This document shows positions 30,296 to 38,208 of a stretch of DNA of 40,908 bases, in pieces (positions within the stretch are counted from its first letter, which is position 1; every line of letters begins with the position of its first letter). A program made the translations under genes and the position numbers. The DNA lies in IMG/VR virus record IMGVR_UViG_3300030098_007065, positions 1 through 40,908 of that record. One strand, written 5' to 3'. Under the pieces are notes generated by a model. The model had not been told where the DNA came from. It worked only from the letters and a program-made list of their open reading frames with translations, and ran no database searches. Source of the DNA: a virus.

Positions 30296-30529
30296 ATGAA
30301 TAAACATGAATTTAAACTAAAAGACGGTTCGACTAAAACTATGGATTTTGACGAACTAGTTCGCTGGGCATGCTTAATTGAAGCTCTAGAAGTAGTAGGA
30401 GGAAAAGAGGATATCGATATTGAAAGTAATAATTGGATTAAGCCGCTAGCTTTTCAAAAATATATTGATGAGAGATTTCATTCTATGAAGCATGATCTTA
30501 AAGTAGAAGCTACTTTAGGTAATCTATAG
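30296..30529 (+). CDS. Small hypothetical protein
   Basis: This 77-residue acidic protein opens MNKHEFKLKDGSTKTMDFDE, then LVRWACLIEALEVVGG and WIKPLAFQKYIDERF. No family is recognised. Two overlapping TATAAT boxes (30279-30289) precede it with six bases before the ATG, but no -35 box is clear. Its last codons contain an inverted repeat and overlap the opposing glycosyltransferase gene by six bases. Confidence 0.65.
   Translation: MNKHEFKLKDGSTKTMDFDELVRWACLIEALEVVGGKEDIDIESNNWIKPLAFQKYIDERFHSMKHDLKVEATLGNL
30497..30519. repeat. Inverted repeat at the 30524 convergent junction
   Basis: TAAAGTAG and CTACTTTA with a three-base loop, extended by one G-T and one C-G pair, form a ten-pair stem. 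It lies in the last codons of the plus-strand gene and five bases past the stop of the opposing glycosyltransferase. No T tract is present on the minus strand, so it could act as a weak terminator or an RNA-end stabiliser. Confidence 0.5.
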
Positions 30530-31351
30530 ATCAAGTTCTTTCTTTACTGCTTCAATATGTTCTTTTGATACAATATTTTTAAATCTAGCTATGATTTCAT
30601 TTGTATCTTTTCCAATTTCTTGGAATCCAATCATATAGTTACGGAATCTATCTTCTTTTGTTGGGCGGTAAGGTGCACCAGCAGGTCGACCAAAACGATG
30701 TAACCATCTTAAAAACGGTAAACAGACAACTTTACGACCTGCTAATCTATACTTTTCATGTATATACCCTTCTTCGCCACCAAAGCCTCTAAACTTTTTA
30801 TTAAATCCTAACCAGCTATCTTTTCTACACGTAAAGACACCTAATCCCTGTGCTGGTATTTCGAAAGGTTTATTATCAGGATTTGTACCTCTTTTATCCG
30901 TATCCCACATTCCCCACATATCACTACCCCATTTATCTAAATTAAAATGAGTACTTACATTTACCATATCATCATATAGTAACGGACCTTGTAGTAAATT
31001 TCTATGATCTTTTTTACTATCATAAAAGTCTAAAAGCTTTTTTAAGCAACCTGGATCTAATAGTACGTGGCAATCCATTACTAAAACATATTCTGTATTA
31101 GCTAGACCAAATATTTTATCTCTTAAAGATGTTGCGGAAAAACCATCAAATTCAACATATGTTACAGGCTCTTTAATCCATTCTACAAATTTATGTACCT
31201 CGCGTCCTTGTAAAGATTTAGGATTATTATTAATAATAACAAATTCTAATCTATCTAATATTTCTTTATGATGTAGCCTTAAAGATTGAATTGTAAAATA
31301 TAGACCTTCGTAATCATCATAAACACAAGTTCCAATAGTTAGCTTTCCCAC
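30524..31351 (-). CDS. Family 2-type glycosyltransferase
   Basis: This 275-residue protein starts at GTG. It has LTIGTCVYDDYEGLYFTIQS at the N-terminus, FVIINNN, a catalytic-type VLVMDCHVLLD (near 90, DxH), and the acceptor-side signature FRGFGGEEGYIHEKYRLAG (near 188-206) typical of GT2/GalNAc-transferase-like enzymes. It begins 12 bases after the stop of the Thr/Pro-rich tail protein, on the same strand, so it is probably co-transcribed with the tail-fibre cassette. That makes a virion protein, perhaps this neighbour, a candidate acceptor; host-surface glycan is the alternative. Confidence 0.82.
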   Translation of the reverse strand: MGKLTIGTCVYDDYEGLYFTIQSLRLHHKEILDRLEFVIINNNPKSLQGREVHKFVEWIKEPVTYVEFDGFSATSLRDKIFGLANTEYVLVMDCHVLLDPGCLKKLLDFYDSKKDHRNLLQGPLLYDDMVNVSTHFNLDKWGSDMWGMWDTDKRGTNPDNKPFEIPAQGLGVFTCRKDSWLGFNKKFRGFGGEEGYIHEKYRLAGRKVVCLPFLRWLHRFGRPAGAPYRPTKEDRFRNYMIGFQEIGKDTNEIIARFKNIVSKEHIEAVKKELDL

Positions 31352-31362
31352 AATAATACTTA

Positions 31363-33624
31363 CTAAAACTGTAAATTATTGCAATCTGGATCCTCTGGAC
31401 ATATTGTTGTAGTAGTTACTTGTACAATAGGCGCCGGAGTAGTAGTTGTCGTTGTAGTAGTAGTAGTGGTTGTAGTTGTTACAACGTCTATTAGAAACGG
31501 TCTTGCTAGCGGTAAAATGGGAGCTGGGTATATAAATGTAGGCGGCTCTGGCGGCTCTGGTGGTTCTGGAGGCTCAGGCGGTTCGGGTGGTAAGACTATT
31601 ATAGGCTCTCGTGGATCTGGTGGATCGCCCCCGCTGGGAGGAACTATAAACGGTGGAATAGTTGTGCATGGTGGCGGAGGTGTAGTATACGGCGGCGGTG
31701 TAGTATATGGTGGAGTAGTATAAGGCGGGGTCGTATAAGGCGGGGTCGTATACGGTGGTGTTGTATACGGAGGTGTCGTTATAGGAGGTGGTTGTGTTGT
31801 TGGATCTTCATATATAGTATAATCTAGATTAGGATCCGGACTTCCTCCAGAACCTAATGGTCCTTGTATAATTGTTGGAAAATCAATAACTCCACTGTCG
31901 AGAAGATCTTCTTCATCAGTATCACCAGCGGTAGGATCATAACATTCTCCATCTGACCCTCTTATAAAACCATCTGGACATTTATCTACACATACACCAT
32001 TAACTCTCTCCATACCCGATGGACATGGTGGTGGTGTTGTATCTTGTACTGGTGGAGTTGTATCTTGTACTGGTGGAGTTGTATCTTGCGCTGGCGGTGT
32101 TGTATCAACTCCTTCTGGGGCTTCGTGAGTATAGCCTAATCTTCGAAATGTTTCATGTTCTTCATATGTTTCTGCAAAAAAAGCATTACCACCCTCATCA
32201 TACATAAAGTGCGGAGTAAATACATCTGCTGATGGAAAAGGGTTATTAGGATCAAGATTATCTTCTATATATTTTTCTAAAGTTTCAATATCTTGTCTTG
32301 CCCATCTTTCTTTTTGACCAATTGGATCATTTTGAAAGGTTACATTATCAAGTCGTATACGCGCTTCATCTAAAAGTCTATTAACTTCTAAGAGAGATAG
32401 CCGTGTTATTCTAGCTTGTAACTGCTCTTGTCTAAGAGCATCTCTTCTTTCTTGTGCTAATCTTATTCGTTCTTCATTTTGTTCTAGCCGCGCTCTTCTT
32501 TCTTCTTCTGCAGCTTCTTGTTCTAATCTTCTTCGCTCTGCTTCTTCAGCTAATCCTCGTGCTCGAGCTTCTGCTTCACGTATTGCATCATTAGTACGTC
32601 GTTCTTGGGCTTCAAGCCTATCTATTGCAGCGTCTCGTATAACTCTTTGTATCTCTTCTATACTTGTAGCTCCATTAATTAAATCAACATATACCTGTCT
32701 TTCATAATATGGAAGTATATCATTACCTAATACATCTATAGCACTAATTTTAGCATTTCTTAGTTCTTCTCTTTTTCTTATTTCTTCTTGCGAAGGTCCA
32801 GGAGGCGTTGTATCCTCAGCCGGAGGAGTTGTATCAATTCCAATATCTATGTCACTAAAATTTGTATCTGTATAATCTTGCCCGTCACTAGGAGGCGGCG
32901 TTGTATCAACCCCATCACTTGCTGCTGACCTTGTATCATCAATTATCAAAGGTCTTGGAGATGTGCTAGTAGTAACCGTAACTACCGGTTGAGATGGTTG
33001 TAATGGAGTTGTAGTTCGTCTAGGTTCTGTACCACTTCTATCTGAATATATATCACCACGTGCCACCATTGTTGGCGGCGGTGTTGTATCGACACCAGCA
33101 CTAGCGGGTGGTGTTGTATCGACACTTCCAGCAGGATTATAAGCTGGGTTAGGTATATTTATTGTTTGTGATTTTACAAATGGTCGCGGTATACCTTTTA
33201 CTTCTACAATTTGTTGAAGCGAAACAGTAACATCCATACTACCGTCTTTTGCGACTTCATCAGCAACAAAAGGTAAATTAAATGCATTAATATTAAGGAT
33301 TTTGGTGCTTTTACCACCACGAGTTGTAACACCGTCTTCAAGCTCAGTCTTGCTATTAAAGTCTTCAATAAAAAATTCAATATCACCATCAACAGGTTGA
33401 CTTAACGTAATGTAATCGACAGTAACAACACCAGCTGTATTATCAAAAGAACCTTGTACACCTCCCGTACCTATTTGTGGATATGACTTTACTGTTACAA
33501 AAATATCTTCTATTTGTACATCTGGATTACCTAAATTTATAGCAGCTGGTTCGGGAGTACCAGAAGACAAATCCATTGGATCTGGCGTCGTATCAAAAGG
33601 GTCTGGTCCTGGTGTTGTTTCCAT
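31363..33624 (-). CDS. Large Thr/Pro-repeat tail or fibre protein
   Basis: This 753-residue protein is modular. The N-terminus METTPGPDPFDTTPDP leads to a beta domain (IEDIFVTVKSYPQIGTGGVQ to about residue 170). DTTPP linkers follow, then a charged coiled coil rich in Glu/Arg (about 285-410), QDTTPPV repeats, a Cys-rich element (CPSGMERVNGVCVDKCPDGF), multiple YTTPP repeats, PEPPEPP repeats, and a run of 14 Thr before a short Cys-containing end. It is probably a virion surface or tail-tip protein; Thr/Pro-rich linkers suit extended stalks. Its ATG overlaps the stop of the upstream gene by one base, and a glycosyltransferase follows. Confidence 0.75.
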   Translation of the reverse strand: METTPGPDPFDTTPDPMDLSSGTPEPAAINLGNPDVQIEDIFVTVKSYPQIGTGGVQGSFDNTAGVVTVDYITLSQPVDGDIEFFIEDFNSKTELEDGVTTRGGKSTKILNINAFNLPFVADEVAKDGSMDVTVSLQQIVEVKGIPRPFVKSQTINIPNPAYNPAGSVDTTPPASAGVDTTPPPTMVARGDIYSDRSGTEPRRTTTPLQPSQPVVTVTTSTSPRPLIIDDTRSAASDGVDTTPPPSDGQDYTDTNFSDIDIGIDTTPPAEDTTPPGPSQEEIRKREELRNAKISAIDVLGNDILPYYERQVYVDLINGATSIEEIQRVIRDAAIDRLEAQERRTNDAIREAEARARGLAEEAERRRLEQEAAEEERRARLEQNEERIRLAQERRDALRQEQLQARITRLSLLEVNRLLDEARIRLDNVTFQNDPIGQKERWARQDIETLEKYIEDNLDPNNPFPSADVFTPHFMYDEGGNAFFAETYEEHETFRRLGYTHEAPEGVDTTPPAQDTTPPVQDTTPPVQDTTPPPCPSGMERVNGVCVDKCPDGFIRGSDGECYDPTAGDTDEEDLLDSGVIDFPTIIQGPLGSGGSPDPNLDYTIYEDPTTQPPPITTPPYTTPPYTTPPYTTPPYTTPPYTTPPPYTTPPPPCTTIPPFIVPPSGGDPPDPREPIIVLPPEPPEPPEPPEPPEPPTFIYPAPILPLARPFLIDVVTTTTTTTTTTTTTTPAPIVQVTTTTICPEDPDCNNLQF
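31438..31478 (-). repeat. Poly-threonine codon run
   Basis: About 40 bases encode 14 consecutive threonines near the C-terminus of the repeat protein, mostly ACT/ACA/ACC codons. Such a tract can vary by slippage or recombination. Confidence 0.7.
31678..31795 (-). repeat. YTTPP coding tandem repeats
   Basis: About seven consecutive units of roughly 15 bases encode TTPPY on the minus strand, with minor insertions of Pro codons. Units differ at synonymous sites, so they are not freshly expanded. Confidence 0.75.
32028..32106 (-). repeat. QDTTPPV coding tandem repeats
   Basis: Three to four units of 21 bases encode VQDTTPP on the minus strand and are almost identical at the DNA level (GGTGGAGTTGTATCTTGTAC), suggesting recent duplication. 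DTTPP also recurs singly elsewhere in the same gene. Confidence 0.8.
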
Positions 33625-34523
33625 TATGCAGTAATGTTAGTAACAGTTGTAAATGGTAGATTTGGTACTGTACTTAACGATGGGGTACGTATAGTTTCAG
33701 TAAGTACGTTACTACCTTCATATCCTTCAACATGTAGATTTCTTAAGAAAAAGTCTTTTGCACTTAATGAATATCCCCCTGCAGCTGCTGGCGTAGTTGA
33801 AGAAATAGGAGTAGAAAAAGCAAAACCAACATAAACATTTTCTATGTTTGATAAAGTTCTATATCTAGAACCTAAATTGATTGCTGTAAGTAAACTGTAT
33901 GCTGTAGTATTACTTTCACGAAAATCAATAAATAACGTTTGACCTAGGTTAACGTATCTAAATCTTAAGGTTCTATACGAATCTGTAGATATAGTATTAA
34001 ATGTAGTTGAAACAGCAGAAAGATGATTGTAAGCAAGTACATTATGTAAGAAATCTCGAACTACCATTGACTCTCTTAATACTTGATGTGGTTTAACCCC
34101 AGGTCGTGAATCTCTTCCAGTTAGTGCATATTTACCTGTAGAGTCAAATGCTACTTTAACTAACATACCACTAAGTACAGCGCCTTCAAGTAAAATTGTA
34201 GAACTGTCTTGGGTTTTTAACACTTTTGCATCTTCTGTTAATAATGCACTTGCTGATAGTACAAATTCTGGATCTTGATCACCAAGATATTGCCCAGGTA
34301 AGCAAGATAACGGTTTGGGTAAATTTGTTAAAAAAGTTGAAAACCCTAATTGGTAATTATCAAATTTTGCTGTTGATCCAAAACTTGTACTTGGTAATTT
34401 ATACTGAAAAGACCAAGTTATATCGTAATTTGAATTAAAGGATTTACCAATTTCCACGAGAGTATAATATCTAGCTTCCGCGGGTAATGATATATCTGTT
34501 GGAAATCCTGCTAATGCTGCCAT
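33624..34523 (-). CDS. Probable tail-fibre or lectin-like virion protein
   Basis: This 299-residue protein is beta-rich. It starts MAALAGFPTDISLPAEARYY, then NSNYDITWSFQYKLPSTSFG and YQLGFSTFLT, a pattern reminiscent of concanavalin-like lectin sandwiches. FDSTGKYALTGRDSRPG and SYRTLRFRYVNLGQTLFIDF follow, and later GYSLSAKDFFLRNLHVEGYE. I do not assign a named family; the lectin idea is an impression from strand patterns. It lies in the tail-fibre cassette, coupled to the Thr/Pro-repeat protein by TAATG, and has a late-type octamer five bases before its ATG. Confidence 0.65.
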   Translation of the reverse strand: MAALAGFPTDISLPAEARYYTLVEIGKSFNSNYDITWSFQYKLPSTSFGSTAKFDNYQLGFSTFLTNLPKPLSCLPGQYLGDQDPEFVLSASALLTEDAKVLKTQDSSTILLEGAVLSGMLVKVAFDSTGKYALTGRDSRPGVKPHQVLRESMVVRDFLHNVLAYNHLSAVSTTFNTISTDSYRTLRFRYVNLGQTLFIDFRESNTTAYSLLTAINLGSRYRTLSNIENVYVGFAFSTPISSTTPAAAGGYSLSAKDFFLRNLHVEGYEGSNVLTETIRTPSLSTVPNLPFTTVTNITA

Positions 34524-34528
34524 ATATA

Positions 34529-34536
34529 TATTTAAT
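34529..34536 (-). promoter_or_regulatory. Late-type octamer ATTAAATA
   Basis: On the minus strand ATTAAATA ends five bases before the ATG at 34523. It is two mismatches from the late consensus but keeps the common spacing. Confidence 0.4.
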
Positions 34537-34539
34537 TAC

Positions 34540-34752
34540 TCATTCCTTTATAAAAGTACAGGTTAGAGAATTTGTTTTCTTAATACGAGTTTTAAATACT
34601 AAGATAAAACCTAGTTTTGATAACTCTAAATGTACTGTTTTAAAGTGCTCATATGGTACATTGAATAAAATACTTTCAAATTCGCTATCGTAGATAACGT
34701 AATCAGAAAATTCTTCACAGAGTGCATTAGCTCTGCAAACACTTGTATTCAT
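34540..34752 (-). CDS. Small hypothetical protein
   Basis: This 70-residue protein begins MNTSVCRANALCEEFSDYVI and has alternating strands and helices (ESILFNVPYEHFKTVHLELS, KLGFILVFKTRIKK), as in a small ferredoxin-like fold. No family is recognised. It is supported by a late-type octamer (AATAAATA) five bases before its ATG and by filling the gap between two cassette genes. Confidence 0.6.
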   Translation of the reverse strand: MNTSVCRANALCEEFSDYVIYDSEFESILFNVPYEHFKTVHLELSKLGFILVFKTRIKKTNSLTCTFIKE

Positions 34753-34757
34753 ACAAG

Positions 34758-34765
34758 TATTTATT
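34758..34765 (-). promoter_or_regulatory. Late-type octamer AATAAATA
   Basis: On the minus strand AATAAATA overlaps the stop codon of the 34761-34928 gene and ends five bases before the ATG at 34752. Confidence 0.5.
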
Positions 34766-34928
34766 CATCATCAAAGACTTGAAGAATTTTATCTATCTTT
34801 TCAATTAAAATACTCGCGTCAGCATGCAATTGACTTTCACTATATTTAAAGCTAGTATTATTAGATAAAATTTCTTTTAGAGTTACAAAATCTTCAAAAT
34901 TAAGACCCTCAACTATAACTTCTTCCAT
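34761..34928 (-). CDS. Tiny hypothetical protein (55 residues)
   Basis: This 55-residue acidic, helical protein starts MEEVIVEGLNFEDFVTLKEI and ends ILIEKIDKILQVFDDE. It sits between the tail-fibre gene at 34961 and the 70-residue gene, with a stop codon 8 bases before the next ATG. No family is recognised. The packing of genes and the coherent amphipathic pattern support it as real. Confidence 0.55.
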   Translation of the reverse strand: MEEVIVEGLNFEDFVTLKEILSNNTSFKYSESQLHADASILIEKIDKILQVFDDE

Positions 34929-34960
34929 ATTGTAGTTATATTCTCTATGCTATAAAGCAA

Positions 34961-36622
34961 CTAGTTCCATTCAAACACAACAACACCGGTAGAAACTGGA
35001 GCACTTGCAGGTCTGTGAGCATGGGATCCACCACCACCACCATAAGCAGGTGAGTGTCCGTAAAATCCAGCTCCTCCAACATCTTCTTCGTCACCACCAT
35101 CGTCTGTATCAATAAATCCAACTCCACCTAAAATCTTTAATGTTTCTGTTGGTAGATAAACACTTTCAGCAATTGTTGGAGATGCAGCACCTATAGAACC
35201 AAACGCACCACCAGGTGCAGTAACTATCGGATCGTTACCATCTGCAGTGGGTTCAAATATTTGACTTGATTGACCACTAGTATTACCAACAGGAGCTGCA
35301 GCAACAACAACAGGAAATTCTGTTCCTGGAGGTGCAGATAGATAACCGATTGCTGTAGATCCAGCATTACCACTTTGATTTCTACCCGGAGATCCAGACC
35401 CCGTTACGTAAAACTTAACATAAGATATTCCTCCAGGCATTTTAAATGTATGCGTTATACCAGGCGTATCAAAAATCTGCATACCAGGCTGCGGCTTAGT
35501 TATTTTTATTGCACCGCTAAGAGGGTTAAATGCAGCATCAGTTGTATTTACAGTTACATTAGATGGTGATGTAATAGTAGCAGATAAATTCTTACCTACT
35601 GTTAAAGTTGGATTAGTTACACCACCGAATGCTTTAATAATAAAATTCATTCCAACTGCTGAGAGTGTAGTTTTTTGTGCTGATAAGCCTACACCACGAG
35701 CAGGAAATTGTGCGCCTAAGCTGCTAGATGTTGAATCAAAGCCATGAATAAACGTTGAACTTAAGTTTGGAACATTAAATGTATTATTAGTAAAGTTACG
35801 GCCAAATTGACCACCAATAGCAGTAAGAAGTTCTGAATATGTTACTGCATCAACAGCTTGACCGTTACAATTAAGCCAACCAAATGGCGCGCCTGATAAA
35901 GGACCAGCAAATGGTTGAATAGAACCAACAGGAATTAAAGCAGCTGTTGTTGGCGCAACAGCCGAAAATACTACTTTTGGAACTTGCCAAGCTAATTTTG
36001 CCTTCCCTGCATCATCGTTTGTACTATAACCTAAAAATGTTTCAGGTTGTGGACTAGTAACAGGAAAAGTATAATCAACAGTATTAATTTTTAATTTAGC
36101 TGGTAATGTTAAGTAATCAGTTAATCCAGTGGATCTTTGAGTAATATTATCTACACTAATAGTAGAGCTTAATGCTATTTTTTCGGAACCATCTATAGTT
36201 AAAGAACTGCCAATAGCATTTAGAGAAAAATTACCTGCAGATAATGTTCCAACAGATATTCTATTATTAGCATCTATTGTAATTGATGTATTAAAAGCAC
36301 TTAAAAATGTTGCAACTGTTACCCAATCTGCTGCTACACTACCGGTTCCTTTAGTTAGAATTTTAAAACAACGATTATCAGTATCATAGGCAAAATCACC
36401 ACTTGCAGCAGGAGCTAAGCTAGTTAAATCTGCTGCATTTCCTGCCCACTTATTACCAACTATAATACCCCCTTTGGTTACACCGTCACCAATGTATAAT
36501 CTTTTATTATCAGTTGAATAACCTAATTCACCTGTTTCTAGAGTAATTTGTTTTCTATCAAAATCAGAACCCCTTCTAACTAGAAGTTTTAATAAAGTGT
36601 TTTCTAAAATTTGTATGGCCAT
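34961..36622 (-). CDS. Tail fibre with phage tail collar domain (paralogue A)
   Basis: This 553-residue protein starts with a short fibre-attachment-type domain, LLKLLVRRGSDFDRKQITLE followed by GELGYSTDNKRLYIGDG (about 31-47). After a beta-rich stalk comes a tail collar domain: PVGSIQPFAGPLSGAPFGWL, CNGQAVDAVTYSELLTAIGG and FNVPNLSSTF (about 225-290). The C-terminal part includes a Gly-rich segment (AYGGGGGSHAHRP) likely to form the receptor-binding tip. It is clearly related to the next gene (36636-38201) by N-terminal domain and collar. Known collar proteins are short fibres or adhesin supports. Confidence 0.85.
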   Translation of the reverse strand: MAIQILENTLLKLLVRRGSDFDRKQITLETGELGYSTDNKRLYIGDGVTKGGIIVGNKWAGNAADLTSLAPAASGDFAYDTDNRCFKILTKGTGSVAADWVTVATFLSAFNTSITIDANNRISVGTLSAGNFSLNAIGSSLTIDGSEKIALSSTISVDNITQRSTGLTDYLTLPAKLKINTVDYTFPVTSPQPETFLGYSTNDDAGKAKLAWQVPKVVFSAVAPTTAALIPVGSIQPFAGPLSGAPFGWLNCNGQAVDAVTYSELLTAIGGQFGRNFTNNTFNVPNLSSTFIHGFDSTSSSLGAQFPARGVGLSAQKTTLSAVGMNFIIKAFGGVTNPTLTVGKNLSATITSPSNVTVNTTDAAFNPLSGAIKITKPQPGMQIFDTPGITHTFKMPGGISYVKFYVTGSGSPGRNQSGNAGSTAIGYLSAPPGTEFPVVVAAAPVGNTSGQSSQIFEPTADGNDPIVTAPGGAFGSIGAASPTIAESVYLPTETLKILGGVGFIDTDDGGDEEDVGGAGFYGHSPAYGGGGGSHAHRPASAPVSTGVVVFEWN

Positions 36623-36632
36623 GTGTTTTTAA

Positions 36633-36640
36633 TATTTAGT
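36633..36640 (-). promoter_or_regulatory. Late-type octamer ACTAAATA
   Basis: On the minus strand ACTAAATA lies ten bases before the ATG at 36622, over the end of the upstream gene. The same ACTAAATA sequence precedes the gene at 29481. Confidence 0.4.
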
Positions 36641-38201
36641 AGCTATAAACCGGTATTGCAAATCTATCATACGTTTCATTACTATCACTATTGCGTACAT
36701 TACCAGATAATGCCATAGTAATAAATCCTGCAGAACTTAAACTAAGCACTTGACCACCCGAGTCAAGTCCATTACATATTTGTTGAGTATATTTACCACC
36801 AAAATTACGCTCAACTTGATTTGGTGCTCCATTAAAAATATTTAAAACTGGATCTTCAGCAAACTTAATAATAAAGTTAACACCAAAAGCACTTAAGGTT
36901 GATGGTCCCCCAGCTCCTGTTTTTGGACCTGATAAATGCGATTTTGTAGCACTTAAAAATAGTGTCTTTGTACTACCAGTAATCGCGCCTTCCGAACCAT
37001 ATAAAAGTACATCGCCCCCAGTTAAGTTTGGAACTCTAAAATTAGTCATACCGGTTCCACCATACACGGTACCTATTTTATCAAATAATTCTCTGTATTG
37101 TGTATCAGTACTAGCATTATATGCTGCTCCATTACATAAAACATATCCAGCTGGAGGTGTTGTAAATGCTTGCGCATGCGGTAAAATTGAACCAATAGGT
37201 ACACCGTCGCCTGCCCCAGCACCAGATAAACCAGTTGCTGTTACTACATCAAATATAGAACTTTTTATTTCTGTAACTAACCCTTTTTGAACATTAACAA
37301 AAGGCATTTCTTGAAATGCTGAAGTACTACCATTTAATGTAACTACACCGTTGTCATTTATTAATAAATCACCATCTACAGATTGTAAAGAAGCTTGAAG
37401 TCTATTTGTTGCTGTATTTATTGTTAAACCACCACCAAGTTTACCGTCTGTTGTTGAAGTACCATCACCTGGACCAGCCCAAGTAGATAATGGCACAGTT
37501 ATTGAACCCACTCCTTTTAACTCTAATTTATTATTTGCATCAAATTTAAATTGATCTTCATTAACGCTAAGAGCTAATTCTTCACCATTACCACCTTTTA
37601 ACCCACTCGCAGATGGAAACAAAGCTTTTATTTCCCGATTTGTTATAGAATTTTGTTTTAATGTTAGTCGACCTTTTGTACCAGGTGAGCTAGATAATTC
37701 TATATAATCAGCATTATAGGCTACATTTGCTTCTCCAGCTACTGTATTAGATGATAGTAATCCTTCTCCAAAAAATGTTGTACCTAAATTCTGTGCATCT
37801 AAACTTTGTCTTTTAACAGTAAATTTATTATTAGAATCAAATTCAATTGTTGTATCATCAGGTACTGTACCAATATATGCCCACCCAGACAACGCATTTG
37901 TATATGCTTTACCAGTAGAACTAGCTCCAGTTAATATAAACAATCTACTATCTGCATATCCAATATCACCTATTTGTAAAAACGGTGACTCACTTACAGC
38001 TGGTCCTAAGCTTTCTACAGCAGCAAAAGGTCCAACTGCTTTTATTCCTGCTACTGTACCGCCAAATGTTGAACCATCACCAACAAATAATCTTTTTGAA
38101 TCTAGAGTATAACCAACTTCACCTTGATCTAATACAATATCTTGCCGTTGACCATCAGTGCCCCTTCTAACTTTTAATTTTACTATAGTAATATTTGCCA
38201 T
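36636..38201 (-). CDS. Tail fibre with phage tail collar domain (paralogue B)
   Basis: This 521-residue protein has the same N-terminal domain as its neighbour: KLKVRRGTDGQRQDIVLDQG then EVGYTLDSKRLFVGDGSTFG (about 26-45). A long beta stalk follows, then the collar domain PIGSILPHAQAFTTPPAGYV, LCNGAAYNASTDTQYRELFD and FRVPNLTGGDVLLYG (about 335-400). The C-terminal tip differs from paralogue A (SRFAIPVYSY-like aromatic end). Two fibres with a shared base and different tips suggest duplication followed by tip divergence, perhaps for two receptors. Confidence 0.85.
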   Translation of the reverse strand: MANITIVKLKVRRGTDGQRQDIVLDQGEVGYTLDSKRLFVGDGSTFGGTVAGIKAVGPFAAVESLGPAVSESPFLQIGDIGYADSRLFILTGASSTGKAYTNALSGWAYIGTVPDDTTIEFDSNNKFTVKRQSLDAQNLGTTFFGEGLLSSNTVAGEANVAYNADYIELSSSPGTKGRLTLKQNSITNREIKALFPSASGLKGGNGEELALSVNEDQFKFDANNKLELKGVGSITVPLSTWAGPGDGTSTTDGKLGGGLTINTATNRLQASLQSVDGDLLINDNGVVTLNGSTSAFQEMPFVNVQKGLVTEIKSSIFDVVTATGLSGAGAGDGVPIGSILPHAQAFTTPPAGYVLCNGAAYNASTDTQYRELFDKIGTVYGGTGMTNFRVPNLTGGDVLLYGSEGAITGSTKTLFLSATKSHLSGPKTGAGGPSTLSAFGVNFIIKFAEDPVLNIFNGAPNQVERNFGGKYTQQICNGLDSGGQVLSLSSAGFITMALSGNVRNSDSNETYDRFAIPVYSY

Positions 38202-38208
38202 GATTTTT

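Noticed and set aside
31379-31723. Plus-strand ORF with GGS repeats opposite the Thr/Pro gene
   Set aside because: It is the reverse shadow of the Pro/Thr codon repeats; it has no promoter or plausible start and lies fully within a long minus-strand gene.
31678-32106. CRISPR-like array
   Set aside because: The repeats are in-frame coding units of 15-21 bases without unique spacers of equal length.
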